Assembly (NCBI RefSeq): GCF_000174355.1
Contig: NZ_ACIS01000010.1
Location: 62,001-126,000, forward strand
Length of the DNA: 64,000 bases
Direction: 5' to 3'
DNA from: Pseudogulbenkiania ferrooxidans 2002
Lineage (GTDB): Bacteria > Pseudomonadota > Gammaproteobacteria > Burkholderiales > Chromobacteriaceae
Both the position numbers and the translations under genes were made by a program. The notes beneath the pieces were generated by a model that saw only the letters and a list, made by a program, of their open reading frames with translations, was not told the DNA's origin and made no database searches. The stretch's first letter is position 1. The number at the start of each line of letters is the position of its first letter. Below are positions 52,459 to 61,117 of the stretch, piece by piece.

Positions 52459-53364
52459 ATGTCTTCATCCCATGAAACCGGGCGCGGCGTGCTGTTCGTG
52501 TTCGGTGCCTTCCTCATCTGGGGGCTGTTCCCGCTCTACTGGAAGCCGCTGCACGACGTGCCGGCGCTGCAGATCCTGTGCCACCGCATCGCCTGGTCGG
52601 CGCTGTTCGTGGCGCTGCTGCTGCTGGTGCAGCGCCAGTGGGGCTGGCTGGTTCCGTTCGTGCGCGAGCCGAAAAGGCTCGGCATCTTCGCCTTGTCCTC
52701 GGCGCTGTTGTCGACCAACTGGCTGATCTACATCTGGGCGGTGAACGCCGACCGCGTGCTGGACGCCAGCCTGGGCTACTTCATCAACCCGCTCATCAAC
52801 GTGCTGCTGGGGCGCTTGTTCCTCAGCGAGCGGCTGGTGCCGGTGCAAAAGGCGGCGGTGGGGCTGGCGGCGCTCGGCGTGCTGTGGCTGACCATCCTGG
52901 CCGGCACGCCGCCGTGGGTGGCGCTGGGCCTGGGGCTGTCGTTCGGCTGCTACGGGCTGTTGCGCAAGCAGGCGCCGCTGGCCTCGCTGCCGGGGCTGGC
53001 GCTGGAAACCTTCCTGATGCTGCCCTTGGCGCTGGGCGCGCTGCTGTGGTTCGAATGGCAGGGGCAGGGATCGTTCGGCCACGTCGACGGCCTGCACGAC
53101 GCGATGCTGGCCGGGGCCGGGGTGGTGACGGCGATTCCGCTGCTGTTGTTCGCCGCCGGCGCGCGCCGCCTCAAGCTGGCCACGGTGGGGGTGATCCAGT
53201 ACACCAGTCCGATCATGCAGCTGTTGCTCGGCGCCTGGCTGTTCCACGAGCCGTTCGGCGCCGGCCGGCTGGTCGGCTTCGGCTTCATCTGGGCCGGGCT
53301 GGCGCTGTATTCCGGCGCCGGGCTGCTGGACTACCTGCGCACCCGTAGCGTGAAGCCGGCCTGA
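52459..53364 (+). CDS. rarD: RarD-type DMT-family transporter
   Basis: The 301-residue membrane protein has ten hydrophobic segments typical of the EamA/DMT fold. The RarD marks are LFVFGAFLIWGLFPLYWKPL at the start, ILCHRIAWSALFVALLLLV near 40, WLIYIWAVNADRVLDASLGY near 93 and GVIQYTSPIMQLLLGAWLF near 245. The substrate is not known. The ATG at 52459 was chosen as the usual start. Confidence 0.9.
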   Translation: MSSSHETGRGVLFVFGAFLIWGLFPLYWKPLHDVPALQILCHRIAWSALFVALLLLVQRQWGWLVPFVREPKRLGIFALSSALLSTNWLIYIWAVNADRVLDASLGYFINPLINVLLGRLFLSERLVPVQKAAVGLAALGVLWLTILAGTPPWVALGLGLSFGCYGLLRKQAPLASLPGLALETFLMLPLALGALLWFEWQGQGSFGHVDGLHDAMLAGAGVVTAIPLLLFAAGARRLKLATVGVIQYTSPIMQLLLGAWLFHEPFGAGRLVGFGFIWAGLALYSGAGLLDYLRTRSVKPA

Positions 53365-53380
53365 TCGGGGTTCATGGCGC

Positions 53381-53410
53381 AAAAAAGGTTGGCTTCGGCC
53401 AACCTTTTTT
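53381..53410. terminator. Terminator after rarD built from the uptake-like motif
   Basis: AAAAAAGGTTGGC-TTCG-GCCAACCTTTTTT, the same structure as at 27485-27512. Confidence 0.92.
53393..53404 (-). repeat. Uptake-like 12-mer inside terminator
   Basis: Loop and 3' arm of the rarD terminator. Confidence 0.75.
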
Positions 53411-53524
53411 GTTTCCTGGGGGAGATGGGGCTGAGCCTGCCCAAGTGGGCGAGCGAGTCAAGGCAGGTTGAGTGCCGCCAGCGCACAGGAACCGCAATGT
53501 ACATACAGCCCATGAGGATTCCTG

Positions 53525-53587
53525 ATCGCTGAGCGAATGACTGCGTGCAAATCTCTGATTTGCTCAGCGATGGATTCGCACGCAGCA
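53525..53587 (+). repeat. Dispersed palindromic repeat, copy C (short)
   Basis: ACTGCGTGCAAATC-TCT-GATTTGCTCAGCGATGG and TTCGCACGCAG, the central part of copies A and B. The stem bases are conserved while the loop differs (TCT, TTTA, AAG in the three copies). Confidence 0.65.
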
Positions 53588-53625
53588 CCGCCGGCGCTCA
53601 AGATGCCAAGGCGCCGCCGCCTACT

Positions 53626-54417
53626 TTACTGGTTGGCGCGCACCCAGCGCAGCCACTGCGTGAACAGTTCCGGGTCGAGCGCGGCGATGGCGGAGCGGCT
53701 CCACGGCTGGTCGGCCCAGTAGTCGTCGGTGTTGAGCGTGGCGGCCTGGCCGCCGGCTTCTTCCAGGATCACCACGCCGGCGGCGTAATCCCACAGGCGC
53801 TGGCCGCCGTGCAGGTAGAGGTCGTAGCGGCCGGCGGCGAGGAAGCACCAGTCCAGCGTCGAGGCGCCCATATTGCGCTGGCTGCCGCACGGCGCCAGGC
53901 TGTTGAGGCGCGCCGCCAGCTTGCCCGAGCGCAGGTACTTCACCTCGACCCCGGCGATGGCGTCGCCCATGCAATTGGGCACCTTCTTCAGCGGCAGCGG
54001 GATGCCGTTCATGTGGGCGCCCTGGCCACGGCGGGCGTAGAACATCTCGTCGGACACCGGGTTGTAGATCACGCCCAGCTCGCTCTTGCCGTCGATCATC
54101 AGCGCCACCGAGATGGCGAAATACGGCAGGCCGTTGATGAAGTTGGTGGTGCCGTCGATCGGGTCGACCACCCACAGGCCGTCGCGGTGGGCCTGCCACA
54201 GCGCCTCCTGCTGGGCGCGGTCCATCTCCTCGCCCAGCACCGGATGCGGCAGGATGGTCGGCAGCAGCCGCACGAGCGCCTGCTGGCAGGCGAGATCGGC
54301 CTCGGTAAACAGCGTGCCGTCGACCTTGCGGCTGGAGCCCACGCGCAGGAAACGCGGCATCACTTCGGTCTGGGCGACTTCGCGCAGGGCCCGTATTACC
54401 TGGTCGACCACCTGCAT
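53626..54417 (-). CDS. suhB: Inositol-1-monophosphatase family protein SuhB
   Basis: The 263-residue protein is a Mg-dependent phosphatase fold with LGEEMDRAQQEA near 60, the metal motif WVVDPIDGTTNFINGLPYFA near 83 and LWDYAAGVVILEEAGG near 210. In enterobacteria SuhB also acts in rRNA antitermination. Length is normal. It diverges from rsmE across a 320-base gap containing repeats. Confidence 0.94.
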   Translation of the reverse strand: MQVVDQVIRALREVAQTEVMPRFLRVGSSRKVDGTLFTEADLACQQALVRLLPTILPHPVLGEEMDRAQQEALWQAHRDGLWVVDPIDGTTNFINGLPYFAISVALMIDGKSELGVIYNPVSDEMFYARRGQGAHMNGIPLPLKKVPNCMGDAIAGVEVKYLRSGKLAARLNSLAPCGSQRNMGASTLDWCFLAAGRYDLYLHGGQRLWDYAAGVVILEEAGGQAATLNTDDYWADQPWSRSAIAALDPELFTQWLRWVRANQ

Positions 54418-54504
54418 CCGTTTCTCCTTAACGATGAGCTGAGAGCTTGTGAATAGATCTACTGCGCGATCCCTGATCGGGGTTCATGCGCGGCTCTGCG
54501 CGGG

Positions 54505-54595
54505 CGAATCGCTCGTGGAGATTCGCTCAGCCACGATCCTCATGTACTTTATGTACAGTCCGGTTCCTGCGCTGCTCTTCACCCTGCAGAGGGCC
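54505..54595 (+). repeat. Dispersed palindromic repeat, copy D (diverged tail)
   Basis: GAGATTCGCTCAGCCACGAT, then GTAC-TTTAT-GTAC and a C/T-rich stretch. It matches the second half of copy B (GTGATTCGCTCAGCGAG, GTAC-TCAAT-GTAC). The surrounding gap 54418-54737 holds no gene. Confidence 0.5.
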
Positions 54596-54737
54596 GCCCG
54601 CGACGATTGCTTTCGCACGCTACGCGTCGGTGCTGTGGCCGAGTGAGCCGGGGCAGGGCCGGCGACGGCAAGAAGAGTATTGTTGCAACCGCAGCAAACA
54701 AAGCAAAATACCGGTATCGCCAAGGACTTTCAAGACA

Positions 54738-55466
54738 ATGCCACGCTTTTTTCTCGACGGGGAACTTGCCCCCGGCATGACCCTCGCGCTGCCCGACAGC
54801 GTGCTGCGCCACGTTCAGGTGCTGCGCCTCAATCCCGGTGACGCCATCACGCTGTTCAACGGCCGCGGCGGGGAATATCCCGCCACCCTGAGCCGGGTGC
54901 TGAAGCGCGACGCCGAGTGCGTGCTGGGCGAGTTTGCCGACGTCGCGCGCGAGTCGCCGGTGTGGCTCGGGCTGGCGCAGGCCATCTCCGGCGGCGACAA
55001 GATGGAATTCACGCTGCAGAAGGGCGTGGAGATGGGGGTCAGCGTGTTCCAGCCGCTGACCGCCGAGCGCTCGGTGGTGCGGCTCTCGGGCGAGCGCGCC
55101 GACAAGCGCGTGGCGCGCTGGCAGGAGATCGTCATCGCCGCCTGTGAACAGTGCGGCCGCAACAGCGTGCCCGAGGTGCGGCCGATCCTGACGCTGGCGG
55201 AATGGCTGCGCGAGCTGCCCGAGGCCGACGCCCGGCTGGTGCTGTCGCCGCTCGGCACGCAACGGCTGGCCGACATCGCCGCCGCCCCGGCCTCGGCCTG
55301 GCTGATGGCGGGCCCCGAGGGCGGGTTGTCGGCGCGCGAGGAGGGCGCGGCGATCGAGGCCGGCTGGACCCCGCTCAAGCTCGGCCCGCGCATCCTGCGC
55401 ACCGAGACCGCGGCGCTGGCGGCGGTGGCGGCGATCCAGACGGTGTGGGGCGACTACCGCGGCTGA
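54738..55466 (+). CDS. rsmE: 16S rRNA m3U1498 methyltransferase
   Basis: The 242-residue SPOUT-class enzyme starts MPRFFLDGELAPGMTLALPD. It has an N-terminal PUA-like domain, LGLAQAISGGDKMEFTLQKG near 80, and the knot motifs AWLMAGPEGGLSAREEGAAI and KLGPRILRTETAALAAVAAI. It methylates U1498 of 16S rRNA with SAM. The ATG at 54738 is the conserved start. Confidence 0.95.
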   Translation: MPRFFLDGELAPGMTLALPDSVLRHVQVLRLNPGDAITLFNGRGGEYPATLSRVLKRDAECVLGEFADVARESPVWLGLAQAISGGDKMEFTLQKGVEMGVSVFQPLTAERSVVRLSGERADKRVARWQEIVIAACEQCGRNSVPEVRPILTLAEWLRELPEADARLVLSPLGTQRLADIAAAPASAWLMAGPEGGLSAREEGAAIEAGWTPLKLGPRILRTETAALAAVAAIQTVWGDYRG

Positions 55467-55561
55467 GGCCGGGCGGCCCCGTTTCCGGACAAAAATCGGT
55501 CCCATCCCGCACCGCTGGCGATTAAGATGAAGAGTATGCCAGTGGCCGGGGGGGCCATGAC

Positions 55562-57910
55562 GTGCCGAAGCAGACTGTGCCAACGCCAGGGCGACCGTTG
55601 TTCCGCGCGCTGCCCTGGCTGATTCTCATCGTCGGTGTCGCGCTCACCGCTTTGCAGGCGCAGCACATGCGCACGCGCGAGGCGGCGCTGGCGCGGGCCA
55701 AGTTCGAGATTCGCGTCACCGAGCTGGTCAGTGGCTTCGAGCACCGCATGATAGTGCAGGCGCAGATCCTGCGCGGCGTGGCCGGGCTGTTTGCCGCCAG
55801 CGCCGAGGTCGAGCGCGACGAGTTCCGGCGCTACGTCCAGGGGCTCGAGCTGCCGCGCTACTACCCCGGCATCACCGGCATCGGCTACGTCGCCATCGTG
55901 CCGGCGCGCGACAAGGCGCGCCACGTCGCCGCGATGCGCGCCCAGGGCTTTGCCGACTACGATATCCGCCCGCCCGGGCCGCGTGACCCCTACACCGCGG
56001 TGATCTACGTCGAGCCCTTCGACTGGCGCAACCGGCGCGCGCTGGGGTTCGACATGTCGCTGGAGCCGACGCGCTTCGCCGTCGCCCGCCGCGCCGCCGA
56101 CGAGGGGCGGGCACTGATGACCGGCAAGCTCACCCTGTTGCAGGAAACCCGGCAGGATGCCCAGCCCGGCGTGCTGCTGTTCCAGCCGGTGTACCGCGCC
56201 GGGGCGCCGCTGGCCAGCGTGGCCGAGCGGCGCGCGGCGCTGCTCGGCTGGGCCTACTCGCCGCTGCGCGTGAGGCAGCTGCTGGAACGCTACCTGCAAA
56301 GCGAATACCCGCAGCTGTCGTCGCAAATCGCGCTGCAGGTGTACGCCGGCGACACGCTGCAGCCCGCCGCGCAGATGTACCAGCTGCACCCCGGCGCCGC
56401 GGCGCAGGGCGAGGCGGTGGTGCGGCGCGCCAGCCTGCATGGCAGCACCTGGACCTTCCGCGTCGAGCCCCTGGCGGGCTACTGGGGCGGCGAGGCGTTC
56501 GACGGCAACGCCCGCATCGTGCTGGCGAGCGGCATCGTGCTGACCCTGCTGCTGGTGGCCGCCAGCCAACTGCTCGGCCGCAGCCACCAGCGGCTGGCCG
56601 CCGCGCTGCGCGAAGCCTCGCTCGCCAACCGCCATCTGGCCGAGCAGCAGTCGCTGCTGCGCGCCATCTACGACAGTTCCAGCGTCGCCCTGTTCCTGAT
56701 GAAGCCCGACGGCAAGATCGCCCACGCCAACCAGCGCATGGCGGCGATGTTCCATACCCTGCTGCCGGAGCTGATCGGCCGCGATTACGATACCCTGCTG
56801 CCGCCCGCCGAGCAGGACGGCGCGCGCGACTGGCAGGCGCGGGTGAGCGCGCAGCAGGGCACCCCGGCCAGCATCGAGCGCTGCTACCGGCGTTTCGACG
56901 GCGGCGAGTTCTGGGGCGTGACCACCGGCTGCGCCCTGCACGATGCCGGGGGCAGGGTGCTCGGCATCGTCGGCGTCATCGAGGACGTCACCGAGCGGCA
57001 CAAGAACGAGGCGGGCATGCGCCTGGCCAGCACCGTGTTCATGGCGAGCCCGACCGGCATCATGGTGACCGACGCCGAGGAGCGCATCGTCTCGGTGAAC
57101 CCGGCCTTTACCCTCATCACCGGCTACAGCGCCGCGGAAATCATCGGCCAGACGCCGAAGATCCTGGCCTCCGGGCAGCACGACGCGGACTTCTATCAGG
57201 AGCTGTGGCGCAGCATCGGGCAGGACGGGTTCTGGGAAGGGGAATTGCTGAACCGGCACAAGCAGGGCCACTTGTACCTGGAGATGATCTCGATCAGCCG
57301 GGTGGTGGACGGCCAGGGCCGGGTGGTCAATTACGTGGGCATGTTCCAGGACGTCACCGAGCGGCGCCAGGCGGAAGAGCGCATCCGTCACCTGGCGCAT
57401 CACGACTACCTCACCGGGCTGCCCAACCGCGCCCACCTGCTGGAGCGCGCCAGCCAGGCGCTGGCGTTGGCGCGGCGCTACCAGCGCCGGCTCGCCATCC
57501 TGTTCCTCGACCTCGACCGCTTCAAGCCGATCAACGACCGCTACGGCCACGACGTCGGCGACGTGGTGCTGCGCACCGTGGCCGATCGCCTGCTGGCGCT
57601 GGTGCGCGAGTCGGACACGGTGTGCCGCCTGGGCGGCGACGAGTTCGTCATCCTGCTGGCGGAATACCATGACTTCGCCAGCGTCGAGCAGCTGGCGCAC
57701 ACCCTGCGCACGGCGATCGAACAACCTTGCGAGGTGGGCGCGCTGCGGCTCGCGGTCTCCGCCAGTATCGGCATCGCCACCTACCCGGAGCATGGCGACA
57801 GCGTCGGGGCCCTGATCCAGCGTGCCGACGCCGCGATGTACCGCGCCAAGACCGGCGCGGCGCCGCCGATCTGCATCGCCGGCGAACCGCTCGACCCCGC
57901 CGACGCCTGA
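55562..57910 (+). CDS. CHASE-PAS-PAS-GGDEF diguanylate cyclase
   Basis: The 782-residue protein has a membrane helix near 16-34, a periplasmic CHASE-type sensor (about 45-300; YVQGLELPRYYPGITGIGYV), and a second helix near 325-342. Two PAS domains follow (about 370-490 and 500-620), then GGDEF (625-770). The active site is RLGGDEFVILLAE, with an inhibitory RESD I-site five residues earlier. It should make c-di-GMP. No EAL domain is present. The start is GTG at 55562. It faces the exopolysaccharide-type gene pair that ends 75 bases away. Confidence 0.92.
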   Translation: MPKQTVPTPGRPLFRALPWLILIVGVALTALQAQHMRTREAALARAKFEIRVTELVSGFEHRMIVQAQILRGVAGLFAASAEVERDEFRRYVQGLELPRYYPGITGIGYVAIVPARDKARHVAAMRAQGFADYDIRPPGPRDPYTAVIYVEPFDWRNRRALGFDMSLEPTRFAVARRAADEGRALMTGKLTLLQETRQDAQPGVLLFQPVYRAGAPLASVAERRAALLGWAYSPLRVRQLLERYLQSEYPQLSSQIALQVYAGDTLQPAAQMYQLHPGAAAQGEAVVRRASLHGSTWTFRVEPLAGYWGGEAFDGNARIVLASGIVLTLLLVAASQLLGRSHQRLAAALREASLANRHLAEQQSLLRAIYDSSSVALFLMKPDGKIAHANQRMAAMFHTLLPELIGRDYDTLLPPAEQDGARDWQARVSAQQGTPASIERCYRRFDGGEFWGVTTGCALHDAGGRVLGIVGVIEDVTERHKNEAGMRLASTVFMASPTGIMVTDAEERIVSVNPAFTLITGYSAAEIIGQTPKILASGQHDADFYQELWRSIGQDGFWEGELLNRHKQGHLYLEMISISRVVDGQGRVVNYVGMFQDVTERRQAEERIRHLAHHDYLTGLPNRAHLLERASQALALARRYQRRLAILFLDLDRFKPINDRYGHDVGDVVLRTVADRLLALVRESDTVCRLGGDEFVILLAEYHDFASVEQLAHTLRTAIEQPCEVGALRLAVSASIGIATYPEHGDSVGALIQRADAAMYRAKTGAAPPICIAGEPLDPADA

Positions 57911-57962
57911 GCGGCGCGCTACATGGCCGGTGCCGCGCTCAGGCGCTCAGGCCGGCAGCGCG

Positions 57963-57974
57963 CTTCGGCCAACC
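57963..57974 (-). repeat. Uptake-like 12-mer
   Basis: Exact 12-mer between the convergent ends of the diguanylate cyclase and barrel genes. Confidence 0.72.
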
Positions 57975-57984
57975 TCGCAGCGGC

Positions 57985-58923
57985 TCAGAAGCGCGCGATC
58001 CATTCCCCCTGCAGGTAACGGTAGCGGTAATCCGGGCCGTTGAACGAGGCGCTCTGGCTGTAGCCGCCGCGCAGTCGCAGCGACTGCTGGGCGCGCAGCG
58101 GGCTTTGCAGGCCGAGTTCGAGCAGGCGGGTGTTGCTGCGCGGGTCGTCGTTGACCTGCTGGCGGCCGAGCCCGGCGGTGAGCGTGCCGGTCCAGCCCTG
58201 CAGGCGTTTGCGCCAGCCCACGGCGAGCATCGACTCGTCGTAGTTCTTGGGGTTGAAGTAGGCGCCGTCGACGTCGTCGCTGCTGCTGTGGTAGGTGCGG
58301 TAGCGCGCCTGCAGCGTCAGCCCGAGGTCGAGCCAGGGCTGGTAGATCAGCTTGAGGCGGCCGTGGCTGCGCTCGTTGCCGTCGGAGAAGTCCTGGCGCG
58401 CCGCCAGGCCCACCAGCGTCAGGTGTTCCCCCAGGCCCTGGTCCAGGCTGGCACCCCAGTAGTTGAAGTGCACGCCGCGGTCGAGCGAGTGCTGGGTTTC
58501 CACCCAGTCGCGGTTGACGAACAGCTCCAGCCCGGTGCGCTGCGCCAGGGCCCGACGGTAGCTGCCGTCCAGCGTCACCAGGTCGTGGCCGCCCTGGCGG
58601 AACAGGCCGGTGTCGATCTGCCAGCCGTTGGCGGTGGCCGGGTCGATCTGGCGGTGCAGCAGGGCGATTTGCTGGCCGTCGCGCTGCCAGTCGTGCTGGC
58701 TGTAGTGATGGTCGGTGTAGCGCACCCCGGTGAGGGCGTCGGCGTGCTGGTAGTCGGGCAGGTATTCCAGCGCCAGGCGGCGCGTGGTGAAGCCCTCGTT
58801 GTCGCGCGACAGGAAGAACGCCGCGCCGGCGCCCTGGTCGTCGTTGGTGGTCTCGGCGGCCTGGCCGAACGGGCTCGCGGCCAGCAGCAGGGCGAGCAGG
58901 GTGGGTTGCAGCAGCTTGTTCAT
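57985..58923 (-). CDS. Outer-membrane beta-barrel protein paired with a glycosyltransferase
   Basis: A 312-residue precursor with a signal peptide (MNKLLQPTLLALLLAASPFG, cleavage after QAA). The mature part alternates polar and aromatic residues in about 16 strands (TRRLALEYLPDY, LTLQARYRTYH, LRLRGGYSQSASF) and ends in a C-terminal Phe, a mark of outer-membrane barrels. It resembles YaiO or the barrel part of PgaA. The ATG overlaps the upstream stop (ATGA). Export of the polymer made by its partner is the likely role. Confidence 0.75.
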   Translation of the reverse strand: MNKLLQPTLLALLLAASPFGQAAETTNDDQGAGAAFFLSRDNEGFTTRRLALEYLPDYQHADALTGVRYTDHHYSQHDWQRDGQQIALLHRQIDPATANGWQIDTGLFRQGGHDLVTLDGSYRRALAQRTGLELFVNRDWVETQHSLDRGVHFNYWGASLDQGLGEHLTLVGLAARQDFSDGNERSHGRLKLIYQPWLDLGLTLQARYRTYHSSSDDVDGAYFNPKNYDESMLAVGWRKRLQGWTGTLTAGLGRQQVNDDPRSNTRLLELGLQSPLRAQQSLRLRGGYSQSASFNGPDYRYRYLQGEWIARF

Positions 58924-60257
58924 TTGCCCTCCGGCTGTACTTTGATGGGTGCGGTGTCCTTGGTGCCCCAGTGCTTGCGGGCATTGAACAGTTCGGCGAG
59001 GTAGCCCAGCAGGCAGGCCGGTTGCAGCAGCAGGCTGTAGCACAGGGTGTAGATCAGGAAGCCGCGCGTATTGCGCCGTACCTTGAGGCCGTGCAGGTCG
59101 AACATTTTGCGTTCCACCGAGAACATGATGAAGTTCATCAGCAGCGCCACCGGCAGCAGGGCCAGCGTCATCGGGCCGACGATCCAGTAGTGGCCGAACA
59201 GCGCCAGCACCAGCCCGGGGATGAAGCCGATGGTGAAGGCCAGGTCGAGCCAGGGGAACAGCAGGTTCCAGTAGATGAAGAAGGTCGGCAGCTGCGGCTT
59301 CAGCAGCAGGCTGGGGTGCTGCTTGAAGGCCTCGACCATGCCGCGCGACCAGCGCTTGCGCTGGCGCAGGAACTGGCGCGCCGTGGTCGGGGCGTTGGTG
59401 AACAGACAGGCGTCCTCGCTGTGGCCGACGCGGTGGCCGGCCTTGAGGATGGCCCAGGTCAGCACGATGTCCTCGCCGACGTTCTCCGGCCAGCCGCCCA
59501 CCTCGATCAGCGTGGCGCGGTCGTACAGCGAGAAGGCGCCCTGCGCCACCAGCGTGCCCTGGTACAGCGACTGCACGCGCTTGATGGCGGCGATGCCGTG
59601 GAAGTAGTCCCACTCCTGGCAGCGCGTCACCCAGTTCTCGCGTGAATTGCGCACCAGCACCGTGCCCGCCACGGCGCGCGTGTTGGGCGGGTCCTGGCGA
59701 TAGCGTTCGACGATGGCGCACAGCGCGTTGCGGTACAGGTAGGAGTCGGCGTCGACCGTCAGCACCAGCTCGTGGCGCGCCTGGGCCAGCCCCAGGTTGA
59801 GCGCGTTGGCCTTGCCGCCGTTCTTTTCCAGGTGCAGCAGGTGCAGCCACGGGTAGCGCGGCAGGCAGCGGCGCACGATGGCGGCGGTGTCGTCCTGCGA
59901 GCCGTCGTTGATCACGATCACCTGCAGTTCGCCCGGGTAGTCCTGGCGCTCGATGCTGACCAGCGTCTCCTCGATCGAGGCGGCCTCGTTGTAGGCGGCG
60001 ATCAGGATGCTCAGCGGCGGGTAGCTCTCCAGCGGCTGGCGGCGCGGGCGTTTGTCGAGCGCCAGGCTGAGTAGCAGGAAGGCGTTCATGAAGCCCGGCA
60101 CGATGGCGATGCCGCCGATCAGGAACCATGCCAGGTAACGGCCGAGGTGAGTGCCTAGTTCGGCAAACCAGGGTTGTGCCAGCCAGGCGGACAACGCGGT
60201 CCAGACGACCGCACCGCTGGTGGCCAGGGCGAATTTGCTGCGTACGGAAAGATACAT
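58920..60257 (-). CDS. Membrane family 2 glycosyltransferase, PgaC-like
   Basis: The 445-residue processive-type glycosyltransferase has two N-terminal membrane helices (14-32, 42-65). The catalytic domain contains LSILIAAYNEAASIEETLVS, NDGSQDD, VDADSY, GEDIVLTW and the QRKRW motif, followed by three or four C-terminal helices. It is closest in kind to PgaC/IcaA and YaiP. Neither a PgaB deacetylase nor a PgaD partner is nearby, so the product is not fixed. It forms an operon with the barrel gene. Confidence 0.87.
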   Translation of the reverse strand: MYLSVRSKFALATSGAVVWTALSAWLAQPWFAELGTHLGRYLAWFLIGGIAIVPGFMNAFLLLSLALDKRPRRQPLESYPPLSILIAAYNEAASIEETLVSIERQDYPGELQVIVINDGSQDDTAAIVRRCLPRYPWLHLLHLEKNGGKANALNLGLAQARHELVLTVDADSYLYRNALCAIVERYRQDPPNTRAVAGTVLVRNSRENWVTRCQEWDYFHGIAAIKRVQSLYQGTLVAQGAFSLYDRATLIEVGGWPENVGEDIVLTWAILKAGHRVGHSEDACLFTNAPTTARQFLRQRKRWSRGMVEAFKQHPSLLLKPQLPTFFIYWNLLFPWLDLAFTIGFIPGLVLALFGHYWIVGPMTLALLPVALLMNFIMFSVERKMFDLHGLKVRRNTRGFLIYTLCYSLLLQPACLLGYLAELFNARKHWGTKDTAPIKVQPEGK

Positions 60258-60490
60258 GGAGGGGATGTTCGGCTGGATTGACGACCGGCGGGCACGCCGG
60301 CCCGCCACCCGGACCCGCCGCCTGCCGTAGCCGGCACGAGTCGCGCAGCCGGGCATGTTATGTTATATGAAAAACAACATCCAGTTTAAAATGCGTTTGC
60401 GCTAACTGGACGGCATGAATGGCGCGAAAGGTGTCGTTTTTTTGTTGCCGCGCGAAGAGGCCGCCGCCGGCCGGCAGCGGCCGGGAAGCA

Positions 60491-61042
60491 TCAGGCCAGG
60501 CGGTACACCAGCTTGCCTTCGAACAGCAGCTCGCTGTCGGTCAGGCACAGCTGGCCGGCCGGCGGCAGGGCGCGCTCGAACACGAAGTGGCGGCCGTCGA
60601 TGTCGAGCCAGGCGTTGATCGGCGTGCCGTCGAACTGGCCCAGCACGTCGGGGGAGCGGGTGACGACGGCGTTGTCGGGCAGGCGGATGCCGGCCGGCGG
60701 CGTTTCTTCCGGCACCGACCAGTCTTCCTGCAGCTGCGGCTCGGGCAGGTTGCGCAGCGCCAGCTTGAGCCAGAGGCGGAACAGCCACAGCGGCAGGCGC
60801 ACGCGGTGCACGCGCTTGTCGTCGCTGATGACGCAGGCGACCGGGAAGCGGCGGTGGCATTCCGGGCACTCGGCCTCGGCCGCCAGCACGATCTTGTCGT
60901 GCAGCAGGCGGGCGATGCCTTCCATGTCGCGCGCCGTCACCATGCTGTGGCAGTGCGGGCAGGCCTTGGCGAAACGGCTGATGCGGTTGCCGTTGGGAAA
61001 GGCCAGGGGCAGGAAGCGGGAAAGTTTCTGGGGCGTCGTCAT
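60491..61042 (-). CDS. Uncharacterised zinc-ribbon protein
   Basis: The 183-residue protein has two Cys pairs, CPHCHSMV near 28 and CPECHRRF near 60, forming a probable zinc ribbon. Residues 80-100 are hydrophobic and aromatic (LPLWLFRLWLKLALRNL). The rest is predicted beta-rich. No family is recognised. Start MTTPQKLSRFLPLAFPNGNR. It lies alone in a 233-base and a 75-base gap. Confidence 0.7.
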   Translation of the reverse strand: MTTPQKLSRFLPLAFPNGNRISRFAKACPHCHSMVTARDMEGIARLLHDKIVLAAEAECPECHRRFPVACVISDDKRVHRVRLPLWLFRLWLKLALRNLPEPQLQEDWSVPEETPPAGIRLPDNAVVTRSPDVLGQFDGTPINAWLDIDGRHFVFERALPPAGQLCLTDSELLFEGKLVYRLA

Positions 61043-61117
61043 GGGTCTCGGGGTCCGGCTCGGCCGCCGCGCTGGATGCGGCGGCAGCCGGCCATTATAG
61101 CGCGTCGCGGCGCGCTG

